Positions 36,268 through 45,332 of a DNA stretch of 64,000 nt are shown here, one piece after another. The stretch spans positions 2,356,501-2,420,500 of the forward strand of contig NZ_AP023247.1 in the NCBI RefSeq assembly GCF_016756535.1, written 5' to 3'. The first letter of the stretch is position 1; every line of letters starts with the position of its first letter. The position numbers and the translations under genes were made by a program. The notes below the pieces were generated by a model that did no database searches, was not told the DNA's origin, and saw only the letters and a program-made list of their open reading frames with translations. Source of the DNA: Mesorhizobium sp. 131-2-1 (lineage in GTDB: Bacteria > Pseudomonadota > Alphaproteobacteria > Rhizobiales > Rhizobiaceae).

Positions 36268-37251
36268 TTAGCTGGTTGATCCGGCTTTGCCGTTGGGGTT
36301 CGACCGCACCGTCAACGCGGCGGTGAGTCTATCCAGCAGACCAGCGACTCCACCGCGTGCCAAAAGCATGATGCCGATCAGTGCCAGCGCGTAGATGACG
36401 TTGCCGAGTGCAAGATTGATGTTGGACGTCCATGTCGGGACGAAGGTGATGAACAGCCCGCCGATGAAGGCGCCGACAATACTCGTCGAGCCTCCGACGA
36501 TGCTGCCGATCACGATCGTGATTGAGAGCGGAGCGAGAAACGACTGCGGACTGATGAAGCCGTTGAGGATGGCGAAAACGCCGCCGCCAAGTCCGGCCAG
36601 CGCCGAACTGATGGCGAACGCCCAGAGCTTGGTCTTGGCCAGGTTGACGCCGAGAGCCTCTGCGATCTGGGAGCTGTCCCGCTGGGCTCGCAGCGCGCGG
36701 CCGACGTCGCCGGCCAGCACAAGACGGACGATCAGGGCCGCGACGCCTGCGCATCCCAGCGATACCAGATAGAGCCAGAGCTCGGGGTTGTCGGCCAGGA
36801 ACTCGGGGGGCTCCAGGGAGTCAATCGGCAAGCCGGAGACGCCGCCCGTCCAACTGCCGAGCTTCAACAGAAGTTGGGGAAACGCTGCGGCGACACCAAA
36901 CGTAATGATCGCAAGCTGTAGCCCCTGCAAACGCAAGGCCGGCAGCCCGACAACAAGGCCGGCCAGCGCGGAAACAGCAGCAGCAGCCGGCAGAGTCGCC
37001 AATGGATGGACGCCGTAGGTGGCGTTCAAAATGGCGGTGACGTAGGCGCCGATGCCGAACAGCGTTCCCTGGGCAAGGCAGATCTGCCCGGCAAAACCCA
37101 TGAGCAGGTTAAGCCCCAGGATGGCGATCGCGTAGGAGATCGCGACGCTCACCTGCTGCAACTGGAAGCCCGACAGGAAGGCCGGCAGGAGGGCGGCGAC
37201 CAGTACAAAACCAACGATTGTCGTGGCCGTGCGCACAACGGTGTTCCTCAT
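36268..37251 (-). CDS. ABC transporter permease, LivM type
   Basis: The 327-aa inner-membrane permease has about eight to ten helices. It carries the family motif YAIAILGLNLLMGFAGQICL near residue 40 and the coupling segment ALRAQRDSSQIAEALGVNL that contacts the ATPase. It overlaps the LivH-type start by four bases (ATGA), so the two permeases are translated together, and lies 14 bases before the binding-protein gene. Confidence 0.95.
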   Translation of the reverse strand: MRNTVVRTATTIVGFVLVAALLPAFLSGFQLQQVSVAISYAIAILGLNLLMGFAGQICLAQGTLFGIGAYVTAILNATYGVHPLATLPAAAAVSALAGLVVGLPALRLQGLQLAIITFGVAAAFPQLLLKLGSWTGGVSGLPIDSLEPPEFLADNPELWLYLVSLGCAGVAALIVRLVLAGDVGRALRAQRDSSQIAEALGVNLAKTKLWAFAISSALAGLGGGVFAILNGFISPQSFLAPLSITIVIGSIVGGSTSIVGAFIGGLFITFVPTWTSNINLALGNVIYALALIGIMLLARGGVAGLLDRLTAALTVRSNPNGKAGSTS

Positions 37252-38129
37252 AGCTTGGTGACCTTCTGCGAGCCGAACAGGCCGACGGGCTTAACCAGCA
37301 GGACGAAAAGCGTAAGGACGATCGGAACGGCGATGCGCATGTCCGCCCCGAGAAGGCCGATATAGTTGGCGCCAAGGCTCTCGCTGACACCCACCAGCAG
37401 GCCCCCGGCTATCGCGCCGAGCGGACTGTCCCAGCCCCCGACGGTTGCCGCGGCAAGACCGTAGAAGAGGATCGGGGTCATCATGGTCGGGCTCAGAAAC
37501 AACCGCGGCGCGACAAGCACGGCCGCGACCATTCCGATCACCGCGGCGAAACCCCAGCCGAGCATCAGCATGCGCTCGACGTTGACGCCCACGAGAACGC
37601 TGCGCACGCGGTCAAAGGCAGCGGCCCGCATGGAGAGACCCAGCCTTGTGAAGGCGAAGAGGCAGCCGATGGCCGCGGCCAGGACAACGAGCACCAGCAA
37701 TGTGCCAGCCGACGAAGCCAGGATCCGCACGTCGCCCAAGCTGAAGCTACCGTCGGGAAAAAGGCTAGGGAACGGCTTCTGTTCGGCGCCCCACAGCCAG
37801 GTCACCATCGCCTGGAAGAGCACGAACATGCCGAGCGTGACGACCACTGTCGCCTCGACCGGAGCTTCCAGGAGCGGACGGACAAAGAGCCGAAATGCTA
37901 AAATCCCCAGCACAAAGGAACAGATCAGGCCGATCGCAATGGAGAGCCACAAGGGCAAACCCCACAGGGACAACTGCCAGGTACAGTATGCGGAGAAGGT
38001 CGCCATTTCGCCCTGACCGAAATTGACGACGTTGGTGGCGCGAAAGATCAACACCAGAGCAAGGGCAAGGGCCGAATAGATGGCGCCGGTGGCGAGGCCG
38101 CTGACGACAATTTGCACAAAGAGCGTCAA
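37248..38129 (-). CDS. ABC transporter permease, LivH type
   Basis: The 293-aa permease begins MTLFVQIVVSGLATGAIYSA and has the typical NVVNFGQGEMATFSAY motif and a late coupling loop (MRAAAFDRVRSVLVGVNVER). It pairs with LivM. The upstream truncated frame (38126-38413) begins with a very similar helix, suggesting duplication of its first segment. Confidence 0.95.
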   Translation of the reverse strand: MTLFVQIVVSGLATGAIYSALALALVLIFRATNVVNFGQGEMATFSAYCTWQLSLWGLPLWLSIAIGLICSFVLGILAFRLFVRPLLEAPVEATVVVTLGMFVLFQAMVTWLWGAEQKPFPSLFPDGSFSLGDVRILASSAGTLLVLVVLAAAIGCLFAFTRLGLSMRAAAFDRVRSVLVGVNVERMLMLGWGFAAVIGMVAAVLVAPRLFLSPTMMTPILFYGLAAATVGGWDSPLGAIAGGLLVGVSESLGANYIGLLGADMRIAVPIVLTLFVLLVKPVGLFGSQKVTKL

Positions 38130-38413
38130 GCCCGGCCCCCCAACTGCAAGGCCGGGGCCGCAGACCTGCGCGCCTTGGCATCGATAGCTTTGGCCAGAGG
38201 AGTCCTGGCGGTTGATGACGGCTCAATGGCGGGCACGACGATCAGGAATGGCAGTCCGGCCGTATCGTGAATGTCGATGAAGGAGGCTGACGCGAGATGG
38301 TCGCTCGACGCGCGTTTTGCAAAACGTGAGATCAGCACCAGGGCAATGATCAGCACGGCATAGACGCCGCCTGGGGCAATGCCGCAAACAACAATTTGGT
38401 GTAGCGCGGTCAA
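38126..38413 (-). CDS. Truncated LivH-like frame in the transporter operon
   Basis: The 95-codon frame starts at TTG, one base after the LivF stop, and ends overlapping the LivH start by ATGA. Residues 1-31 (ALHQIVVCGIAPGGVYAVL) match the first helix of LivH permeases and the neighbour's QIVVSGLATGAIYSAL. Residues 35-95 show no permease features. It is best read as the remains of a second LivH gene fused to unrelated sequence, kept in frame by translational coupling. Expression as a protein is uncertain. Confidence 0.5.
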   Translation of the reverse strand: MTALHQIVVCGIAPGGVYAVLIIALVLISRFAKRASSDHLASASFIDIHDTAGLPFLIVVPAIEPSSTARTPLAKAIDAKARRSAAPALQLGGRA

Positions 38414-38414
38414 A

Positions 38415-39125
38415 CTAGTCCCCAAGATAAGATTTCTGGATATGTTCGTCGGCGAGTATCGCGTTGGCCGAGCCGCCAGCCACGATATGGCCGGCCTCAA
38501 TGACGTACGCGCGGTCGGCAAACTTCAGGGACAGGTCCGCGTTCTGCTCCACGACCAGGAGCGTCAATCCGTCGATGTCGCGGAGCTCCTTGAAGATCGC
38601 GAATATTTCGCGCGTGATGACGGGTGCCAGACCCAACGACGGCTCGTCGCACAGCAGCAGCTTTGGCCGGGACATAAGAGCCCGCGCCACCGCGAGCATC
38701 TGCTGTTCGCCGCCGCTCAGGTTGCCCGCCAGCTGGGAGCGTCGCTCGCGCAGTCGTGGAAAACGCTCATACCACCGTTCCTTGTCCTGCCGGACCTGGC
38801 GGCGGTCAGAGACAATCGTGGCGCCCAGCGTCAGGTTTTCGTCGACCGTGAAATCGGTGAAAGTGCCTCTGCCCTGTGGGATCTGCGCTATTCCGCGTTG
38901 CAGGCGCCGTTCCGGCGGCATGCTCTGCAGGTCGCTTCCCAGATAGGCGATCTCACCGGACGAGCGGATCGTCCCCGAAAGGGCGCGCAGCAGGGTGGTC
39001 TTTCCCGCTCCATTGGCGCCGAGCAGGACGACGAACTCGTTCTCGCCGATGCCGAGCGAGCAGTCAAAGAGCGCCCGCACCTTGCCGTATCCGGCCGAGA
39101 GGTTGCGGATATCGAGAAGCGTCAC
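38415..39125 (-). CDS. ABC transporter ATP-binding protein, LivF type
   Basis: The 236-aa ATPase has Walker A GANGAGKTT, the Q-loop IPQGRGTFTDFTV, signature LSGGEQQMLAVARAL, and Walker B LLLCDEPSLGLAP, with the LivF-specific phrase LTLLVVEQNADLSLKFADRA. The GTG start at 39125 overlaps the LivG stop (GTGA). It forms a heterodimer with LivG on the permease pair. Confidence 0.95.
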   Translation of the reverse strand: MTLLDIRNLSAGYGKVRALFDCSLGIGENEFVVLLGANGAGKTTLLRALSGTIRSSGEIAYLGSDLQSMPPERRLQRGIAQIPQGRGTFTDFTVDENLTLGATIVSDRRQVRQDKERWYERFPRLRERRSQLAGNLSGGEQQMLAVARALMSRPKLLLCDEPSLGLAPVITREIFAIFKELRDIDGLTLLVVEQNADLSLKFADRAYVIEAGHIVAGGSANAILADEHIQKSYLGD

Positions 39126-39916
39126 TCGCTCCTCCCGAGGTAGGCGGCAATGACGGCTTCGTTGGTCCTGATTTCCTCGGGGCGCCCGGATGCGAGGTTT
39201 CGGCCGAGGTGGAACACATGGATCCGGTCGCAAAGGCTCATGACCAGACCCATGTGATGCTCGATCAGGAGGATCGAAAGCTTGCGGCTATGCCGGATTG
39301 TATTGATGAGCTTGCCGAATTCGCTGACCTCGCCATGGGTCAGTCCGCCCGCCGGCTCGTCGAGCAGTAGCAGCCTGGGTTCGGCCGCAAGGGCACGCGC
39401 TATCTCCATCCGCTTTTGCAAGGGATAGGGCAGGGAGTCCGCGCGCGCAGCCGACAGGGCTGACATCCCCAACTCGTCGAGAATTGCTTCAGCCTGCCGG
39501 CGGACAGTCCTCTCCTCGGCCCATGCGCCGAACGGGTTGAGAAGGGCGCGCGCGACCTTACCACCCATCTTGTGGTGCGCGCCGAGCATCACGTTTTCGA
39601 GGACGCTCATCGAGCCGTACACACCGACGTTTTGAAAGGTCCGCGCGATCCCGAGCCCAATAATGTCGCGTACGGCCGCGTCGGAGATTGTCCGGCCCGA
39701 CAGCTGGATGGAGCCGCGCTGGGGACGGGTCAGGCAGGTGATTGCATTCAGGAAGGTGGTCTTGCCTGCGCCATTGGGGCCGATCAAGCCGCAAATCTCC
39801 CCGTCGCCAACGTCGAGCGAGACGTTGTCGAGCGCCTGCACGCCTCCGAAGCGGACCGATACGCCGTCCGCCGCCAGTACGGGCAGATAGGCGCTGATGT
39901 TTTCCTGCACAGCCAC
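39122..39916 (-). CDS. ABC transporter ATP-binding protein, LivG type
   Basis: The 264-aa ATPase carries Walker A GPNGAGKTT, GIARTFQNVGVYGSMSVLEN, the LivG-style signature LPYPLQKRMEIARALAAEP, and Walker B LLLLDEPAGGLTHGE. It is the first gene of the minus-strand operon livG-livF-(fragment)-livH-livM-livJ. Its upstream region holds two GATAC-type operator sites. Confidence 0.95.
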   Translation of the reverse strand: MAVQENISAYLPVLAADGVSVRFGGVQALDNVSLDVGDGEICGLIGPNGAGKTTFLNAITCLTRPQRGSIQLSGRTISDAAVRDIIGLGIARTFQNVGVYGSMSVLENVMLGAHHKMGGKVARALLNPFGAWAEERTVRRQAEAILDELGMSALSAARADSLPYPLQKRMEIARALAAEPRLLLLDEPAGGLTHGEVSEFGKLINTIRHSRKLSILLIEHHMGLVMSLCDRIHVFHLGRNLASGRPEEIRTNEAVIAAYLGRSE

Positions 39917-39971
39917 GCACTCCTCCCAGGCGCGACGTGGACTCGGCCTTTGCGCGGCTCTTCCACTTTAA

Positions 39972-39987
39972 GATACCAGATGGTATT
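39972..39987. promoter_or_regulatory. Candidate TetR-regulon operator 1 (GATAC-N6-GTATT)
   Basis: GATACC-AGAT-GGTATT, 56 bases upstream of the LivG-type start. The same inverted-repeat motif recurs at 40083, 47383, 51048 and 52146. Confidence 0.5.
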
Positions 39988-40082
39988 TGAAGTCGTGTAC
40001 GTATGTCAACCGACTTCGTCCCCTCCCGTCGCAATTCGAAGCGCTTCCGAGTGGCTGGTTGATGGATTGACAAGATCCATCG

Positions 40083-40098
40083 GATACGCTTTGGTATT
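40083..40098. promoter_or_regulatory. Candidate TetR-regulon operator 2 (GATAC-N6-GTATT)
   Basis: GATACGCTTTGGTATT, 111 bases after site 1, between the transporter operon (-) and the membrane protein gene (+). The following bases (TCCAATCGG) also match the region after the site at 47383. Confidence 0.5.
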
Positions 40099-40236
40099 TG
40101 AAATCCAATCGGTATCCAGAATGAACCGATTGTGGAGAACTCAGACCGGGGAGGACGGTGTGACTTCATCCTGCCGGAAGGGGCCGCACATGACTGGCGG
40201 CGTCGGGTATTTCGTCTACAGCTCAGGTGATCTGAC

Positions 40237-41100
40237 GTGATTGGCCTTGCCCGATCGCCGCAGGAGGCAGTGATGCTGGCGACTGCGATTTGCGGCGCTG
40301 TGCTCTTTAGCTTGACCGCCTTGATGCGCTGGTGGCGCGCCGATCGAGGCTGGTACGATCTGCTGATCCCGTTCGGCTTCTTCCTGTCTTACTGGCTGAC
40401 CTACAATCGCGTTCCATCCTTCCCGCCGGTCGGCGCCGTCAACAAGGTGTTCTACCTGGCGGCGGTTGGGTCCGTTCTGGGCTTGGCCGCGGAACGGACA
40501 GGCAGCCGCGCGCTTGGGCTGTTACTGCTGGCGGCAATGCCGCTCGCGTCGGCCGCCTACATCGGCGACAAGCTTGCTCTGGCACAGCCAATCGAGCTGA
40601 TCGTCGCCACTTTGGCTGGAGCAGCAGTTCTCTACACGCTCTACCGCGAAGCGCAGTTTCCAGATGAGGGATCAAATCTGCGCCCGGCCGTGATGCTCTC
40701 GGTGGCGAGCGTCGGTTTTGCTCCAATCGCCTTCATCGGGGCTTCGTCTTCCAGCCTGCAGCTATCCCTCGGCGTTGCCTTCGGGATTGCCGGTGTCGTG
40801 TTTTGGCACCTGTTCAGGCCCAACTACCGCTTCGGATGGGGATCCTTGATTGGCGGGGCCGGGGGCATGATCGCGGTGGTGCAAACCGTGGCGCTGATCA
40901 CCCGCAAGATCGACCTCTTCGCTCTTGCGGTGCTCGCACTGGTTTTGCTGGTCCCAAAGGCCTGCCGCGGAATCGTCGACCATCTCGGAAAGTCCAACCA
41001 GGCCGTCGCCACGCTGGTGTTCGCGGGTCTCTGCCTGGTGCCTGCCGTCGTCGCAGTCGCAGTCGCGCTGGCGCGAAACGGTTTCAGCCTTCCGATGTGA
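40237..41100 (+). CDS. Hypothetical polytopic membrane protein
   Basis: The 287-aa protein has about eight hydrophobic segments, with charged loops only near residues 30-37 (MRWWRADRGW), 125-145 and 195-205. No family is recognised. It is divergent from the transporter operon across the two-site control region and lies 41 bases ahead of a YceI gene. Start choice is uncertain: ATG 40273 is a shorter alternative with GGAGGC before it. Confidence 0.68.
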   Translation: MIGLARSPQEAVMLATAICGAVLFSLTALMRWWRADRGWYDLLIPFGFFLSYWLTYNRVPSFPPVGAVNKVFYLAAVGSVLGLAAERTGSRALGLLLLAAMPLASAAYIGDKLALAQPIELIVATLAGAAVLYTLYREAQFPDEGSNLRPAVMLSVASVGFAPIAFIGASSSSLQLSLGVAFGIAGVVFWHLFRPNYRFGWGSLIGGAGGMIAVVQTVALITRKIDLFALAVLALVLLVPKACRGIVDHLGKSNQAVATLVFAGLCLVPAVVAVAVALARNGFSLPM

Positions 41101-41141
41101 AATGAGCTTTCAACCCGCGTATCAACAATGGAGGACGGAAC

Positions 41142-41735
41142 ATGAACCACAAGCTAAAGACAGCCCTGCTCGCTGCGGCGCTCGCATCAGCGCCGATCGG
41201 ATTGCAGGCGGCCCGGGCGCAGCCAATCACCTTTGACATAGATCCGGTTCATTCCGGCATCGTGTTCTTTATCAATCACCTCGGCTTCTCCAACGTCATC
41301 GGCGTTGCCAGAGAGTTTTCCGGGGAGTTCACCTTCGACAAGGATGCGCCCGAGGACAGCAAGCTGCAGGCCAAGGTCAAGGTGTCCAGCATTTCCACCA
41401 ACAATGCCCAGCGCGATGGCGACATCCAGGGCGCCGACTGGTTCAATGCCACCGAATTTCCGGAGATCACCTTCGTCGGCACCAAATTCACCAAGTCAGG
41501 CGACAAGCAGGGCTCGATCACGGGCGATCTCACCATCGCGGGTGTGACCCAGCCGGTGACCCTCGATGTGACCTTCAACGGCCAGGGCAAAAATCCTTGG
41601 GACGGCAGTCTTGAGGCAGGGTTCAGCGCGACTACGACATTGAAGCGTAGCGACTTCGGCATGACAGCCAACATTCCCATGATCGGGGACGAAGTCACGC
41701 TGCGCATTGAAACGGAGGGGCGCGGCCGCACCTGA
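41142..41735 (+). CDS. YceI family periplasmic protein
   Basis: The 197-aa protein has a signal peptide (AALASAPIGLQAARA) and the lipocalin-like YceI barrel: ITFDIDPVHSGIVFFINHLG, DGDIQGADWFNATEFPEITF, and the end GMTANIPMIGDEVTLRIETE. YceI proteins bind isoprenoid or other hydrophobic ligands and some respond to acid or osmotic stress. ATG follows GGAGG. Its role beside the membrane protein and transporter is unknown. Confidence 0.93.
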   Translation: MNHKLKTALLAAALASAPIGLQAARAQPITFDIDPVHSGIVFFINHLGFSNVIGVAREFSGEFTFDKDAPEDSKLQAKVKVSSISTNNAQRDGDIQGADWFNATEFPEITFVGTKFTKSGDKQGSITGDLTIAGVTQPVTLDVTFNGQGKNPWDGSLEAGFSATTTLKRSDFGMTANIPMIGDEVTLRIETEGRGRT

Positions 41736-41761
41736 CGGGCTGAGTTTCCGGTTGGCCTGCA

Positions 41762-41905
41762 GTAGCCCGCGGCCATCCGGACGGATGCCCGCGGGCTACA
41801 ATCGGGCAGCGCCCGGGGGCATCCTCTATCAGGCTCTCGCGCCGCGACGCTCGCCCGCGTAGCGGCACGAGGAAACCATGGCGCGCCGGCTAACCGGCGC
41901 GCCAT
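41762..41905. terminator. Two strong hairpins between convergent genes
   Basis: GTAGCCCGCGG/CCGCGGGCTAC (41762-41799) and ATGGCGCGCCGG/CCGGCGCGCCAT (41878-41905, four-base loop) lie between the YceI gene (+) and metF (-). Neither has a long T-tract, but stem strength and position favour termination from both sides. Confidence 0.6.
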
Positions 41906-41941
41906 GAAGTGGCGCTGTCCCTTGAGAGCGGCAATGAGAAT

Positions 41942-42838
41942 CTAAGCTATCGATGAGCGATCGTCGGCATCGCAGCTCTGCCACGAGCCGCGCTCGTAGA
42001 GCCATCTGGCCGTGTTCTTGATGCCACCGAACGGAAAGACGTGGAGCTGCGCAATCGCCGAGCCGGGCTTTGCCCGCAGATGGTCTTCGATCGGGCCGAC
42101 GAAGCTCTCCGGCGAGTGACTGGTGGCAAGAGCGGCGAGCGAAGCGCTGCGCTTCTTCAGGAAGTTCAGCGAGTTGCCGACGCCGCACAACGCCGCGTAT
42201 TTCAGCAAGGTCATGATCTTGGCGGGACCGGCGACACCAAGATGGACGGGCAGGTCCAGTCCGCAAGCCGCGAGGCCGTCTGCCCAGGTGATGAATTTGT
42301 CGGCATCGAAGCCAAATTGGGTGACGATGCGCATCCTCGCCCCGCTGCGCTCGGCCCAGGCGCTCTTCATGCGAAGTGCAGCGATCGCCGCCTCCTCGCC
42401 AAAGTCGCGACTCCCTTCCGGGTGGCCGGCTATGCCGACCTCGGTGATGCCGTGCTTGTCGATGAACCCCGTCTCGAGCACCTCGATGGAGGAGGAAAAC
42501 GAGCCAGCCGGAGCTGCTACGTCGCCGCCGACGATGAGCACGTCGCGAACGCCCGCTTCTTCCGCGAAGGCCTTCAGCCGCGTTTCCAGCGCCTCGCGCG
42601 TTGTCTGTCGGCGGGCGGCTATATGGGGAACGGCGGCATAACCAAGGTCTGTGACGCGTCGGGCGGCTTTCACCAGGGTCGGCGTGTCCGCCAGTCCGAT
42701 ATCGGTGATGTAGACCCGGACGTCCGGCGGCAACAGGCCAGGCAAATCAGGGGAGTCGAGCGCCTGGCTAGGCGCCATCTCGATCGAGGCGTCGATAGAG
42801 GCGGGGCGGACGTTCTGGATGCCTATGATCTTTTCCAC
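41942..42838 (-). CDS. metF: Methylenetetrahydrofolate reductase-like protein
   Basis: The 298-aa protein fits the MetF TIM-barrel: VYITDIGLADTPTLVKAARR, VPHIAARRQTTREALETRL, LIVGGDVAAPAGSFSSSIEV, and ITEVGIAGHPEGSRDFG. MetF interconverts 5-methyl- and 5,10-methylene-tetrahydrofolate. It follows purU and an O-demethylase gene, so here it probably oxidises the methyl-THF made by demethylation rather than serving methionine synthesis. GTG 42838 is chosen for CGGAG upstream; ATG 42883 would overlap purU by 29 bases. Confidence 0.87.
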   Translation of the reverse strand: MEKIIGIQNVRPASIDASIEMAPSQALDSPDLPGLLPPDVRVYITDIGLADTPTLVKAARRVTDLGYAAVPHIAARRQTTREALETRLKAFAEEAGVRDVLIVGGDVAAPAGSFSSSIEVLETGFIDKHGITEVGIAGHPEGSRDFGEEAAIAALRMKSAWAERSGARMRIVTQFGFDADKFITWADGLAACGLDLPVHLGVAGPAKIMTLLKYAALCGVGNSLNFLKKRSASLAALATSHSPESFVGPIEDHLRAKPGSAIAQLHVFPFGGIKNTARWLYERGSWQSCDADDRSSIA

Positions 42839-42854
42839 GCGCGTGGCTCCGGTG

Positions 42855-43703
42855 TTAGGCGAAGACGACGGTCTTGCGTCCATTCAGCAAGACCCGGTCC
42901 TGAAGGTGGAAGGTGACGGCGCGGGCCAATACGCGGCGTTCGATATCCCGGCCCTTGCGAATGAGGTCGTCGGGAGTGTCGGCATGGGTCACATGTTCGA
43001 CGTCCTGGGCGATGATCGGGCCCTCGTCCAAGTCTTCGGTGACGTAGTGCGCCGTTGCTCCGATCATCTTCACGCCGCGCACGTGCGCCTGATGATAGGG
43101 CTTGGCGCCCTTGAACCCCGGCAGGAAGGAATGGTGAATGTTGATGCAGCGGCCGGACAGGTAGGCTGAGAAGTCATCGGACAGGATCTGCATGTAGCGG
43201 GCCAGCACGATGAGTTCGGCGCCGCTATCCTCGATCACGCCCTTGATCTTCGCTTCCTGGGCGGCCTTGGTCTCATGGCTGATCGGGAAGTGGTGGAAGG
43301 GAATGGCATCGTCGGGAGCGAGGCTGAGAGCCTCTCGCGGATGGTTGGAGACGATGCCCACAACCTGCATGGGCAGCTCGCCCAGCCGCTGGCGGTAAAG
43401 CAGATCGACCAGGCAGTGGTCGAACTTCGAGACAAGCAGCAGAACCTTCCGCGGCAGGTTTTGGGGCCGCAAGGTCCATTGCAGGCCGAAGCGCTTGACC
43501 TCTTGCGAGAAACGGCCGGCGAGCTCGTCGAGCGGTGAAGGCAAATCGAACGCCACCCTCATGAAGAACCGGTCGGTCTCGGGGTCGTCGAATTGCTGGG
43601 CCGCGGTGATGTTGCCGCCATGAGCAGCCAAACGGGTGGCAACGCCGGCGACAATGCCCGGCCGGTTCTTGCATTGCAGGGTAAGCAGATAGGACTTGCT
43701 CAT
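42855..43703 (-). CDS. purU: Formyltetrahydrofolate deformylase
   Basis: The 282-aa enzyme hydrolyses 10-formyl-THF to formate and THF. It has an N-terminal ACT domain ([20 protein letters not shown]) and a C-terminal formyltransferase-like domain. That domain contains [21 protein letters not shown], with the catalytic His, and the [20 protein letters not shown] segment with the essential Asp. The start at MSKSYLL (43703) is as in the family. Position between the demethylase and metF suggests release of one-carbon units as formate. Confidence 0.95.
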   Translation of the reverse strand: MSKSYLLTLQCKNRPGIVAGVATRLAAHGGNITAAQQFDDPETDRFFMRVAFDLPSPLDELAGRFSQEVKRFGLQWTLRPQNLPRKVLLLVSKFDHCLVDLLYRQRLGELPMQVVGIVSNHPREALSLAPDDAIPFHHFPISHETKAAQEAKIKGVIEDSGAELIVLARYMQILSDDFSAYLSGRCINIHHSFLPGFKGAKPYHQAHVRGVKMIGATAHYVTEDLDEGPIIAQDVEHVTHADTPDDLIRKGRDIERRVLARAVTFHLQDRVLLNGRKTVVFA

Positions 43704-43855
43704 ACCCGGTCTCCGGGTTTGACGGTCGCACTGAAATGGCAAGGCTGGTTACGTCGCAGCGCGACGCCGGCGGGGATGGCCTCGCCAGTCTTGGGTACAG
43801 ACGGCCGTGAAGGGGAAGGGCGGCCATGCAGCCGCCCTCTGTTCAGACGTGCGGT

Positions 43856-45235
43856 TCAGGCGTTCTTGCGGTAGCTCGATCTCGCGTGGGTATCGATCGG
43901 CGCCGGGTGTACGGTGGCGCGCACCTTGAACTGCACGTGGTCCTCGACCTGGACCTTGGACGATGGCTTAGGCTCGCCCCAAACCACCACCACCTCGGTG
44001 CCTGGCTCTGCCACCGCCGCATCCACGACCGCGATCGAGAGCATCGAGCGATAGTTGGCCGAATATCCGGTGTGAAGCGAACGACCGCAGAAGCTTCCGT
44101 CCTTGGTTTCCACGCGGTCGTAGTGATAGGTCGCGTAGTGGGCGATCGGAAGATTGATGAACTTGGCGCCGACACCTGGCTGGTACATCGAGGCCCAGGC
44201 CTTGGCGACGTCCTCGCCGTTCCACTGCAGCGTCACCTTGCGGTTCGCCCTCGTCCGGCCGGAGGCTACTTCGGCTTCCAGCGCGCCGCGGCCGACAAAG
44301 TCATGGTCGAATTTGATGATTTTCCCGTAGCCCACGTCGTAGGGCGAGAAATAGTAGTCGGCGATATTTTCGGAGAAGAAGCTTCCACCGAGGGACACAT
44401 TGGCATCGATCTCGTCCGCGGCAAGCCACTTGCGGAAGCCCTCAGTGCTTTTGCCCGAATAGAAGGCGGGCAGCGGACGCGGTAGCCATCCGGATTCGAG
44501 CGAGTTGGTCAGGTACGCCCGGCCGCCGACCTGAACCATGTTGTGCTTCTTGCCGGCCTCGATCAGCGCGGCGCGCACAACTTCATGATCAGCCCACGGA
44601 CCGACGAATTCGAAGCCGGGCTCGCCGGCCATGCCGTGGCGCAGTGCGCGCACCATCTTGCCCCTGATCGTAAAGCGTGTGCCGTGGAAGAACTTGACCT
44701 CAGGCGGCTCCTCGCCGATGAGATCCCGGATCACATTGAACGCTCCAGGCCCCTGGACCTCATAGCGGTAGCAGAGGGGATTTCCCTTGCGGGCGTAGGA
44801 CGGGTTGTCCCGCACCAACTCGACGTCGTAGCCGCCGGTCTCGGCGTGATACTGGAGCCAGTTGATCGTCGGCGGAATGCCCACCGCCTGGAATTCCTCT
44901 TCCTCGTAGCGGAACAGGATATTGTCGCCGATGAGCTGGCCTTCCTCGTTGGCCGCGACGTACTGCTTCGCGGCATTGACGGGAAAGTATTCAACGCTGT
45001 TGATCGCCGTCTCGCGGATAAGCTTCAGCGCGTCCTTGCCCCTGATGTTCAGGTCGGCGAGGTGATGCGACTGGTCGTACAGCACGGCGTTGCTGCGCCA
45101 GGCAAGTTGTTCGTCGCGCCAGTTGGTGAATTCCGGCGTCACTGGCGTGCTGACGATAGGCGGGCTCTGCGATTCCCAGAGCATGGTTTGCGGGCTTCCA
45201 GCCTCAGCGATCTTCTGTTCGAGATTAGCGGCCAT
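43856..45235 (-). CDS. Tetrahydrofolate-dependent aromatic O-demethylase (LigM/DesA type)
   Basis: The 459-aa protein belongs to the glycine-cleavage-T fold and resembles the Sphingobium LigM and DesA demethylases: EFTNWRDEQLAWRSNAVLYD, NIRGKDALKL, RALRHGMAGEPGFEFVGPW, AYLTNSLESGWLPRPLPA and IIKFDHDFVGRGALEAE. These enzymes move the methyl of vanillate, 3-O-methylgallate or syringate to THF. Length agrees (about 470 aa). The purU-metF companions match that chemistry. Which aromatic it uses cannot be told from sequence. Glycine cleavage T and DMSP demethylases are the next-best readings. Confidence 0.87.
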   Translation of the reverse strand: MAANLEQKIAEAGSPQTMLWESQSPPIVSTPVTPEFTNWRDEQLAWRSNAVLYDQSHHLADLNIRGKDALKLIRETAINSVEYFPVNAAKQYVAANEEGQLIGDNILFRYEEEEFQAVGIPPTINWLQYHAETGGYDVELVRDNPSYARKGNPLCYRYEVQGPGAFNVIRDLIGEEPPEVKFFHGTRFTIRGKMVRALRHGMAGEPGFEFVGPWADHEVVRAALIEAGKKHNMVQVGGRAYLTNSLESGWLPRPLPAFYSGKSTEGFRKWLAADEIDANVSLGGSFFSENIADYYFSPYDVGYGKIIKFDHDFVGRGALEAEVASGRTRANRKVTLQWNGEDVAKAWASMYQPGVGAKFINLPIAHYATYHYDRVETKDGSFCGRSLHTGYSANYRSMLSIAVVDAAVAEPGTEVVVVWGEPKPSSKVQVEDHVQFKVRATVHPAPIDTHARSSYRKNA

Positions 45236-45332
45236 TTATATCCTCCTGTGCAGCTCCCCTCGGGCTAGCCCCTTGCACGACATCTAACAACCCAATAGGT
45301 TCGATACAGGTCATCGAAATCTTGCATCTGGA

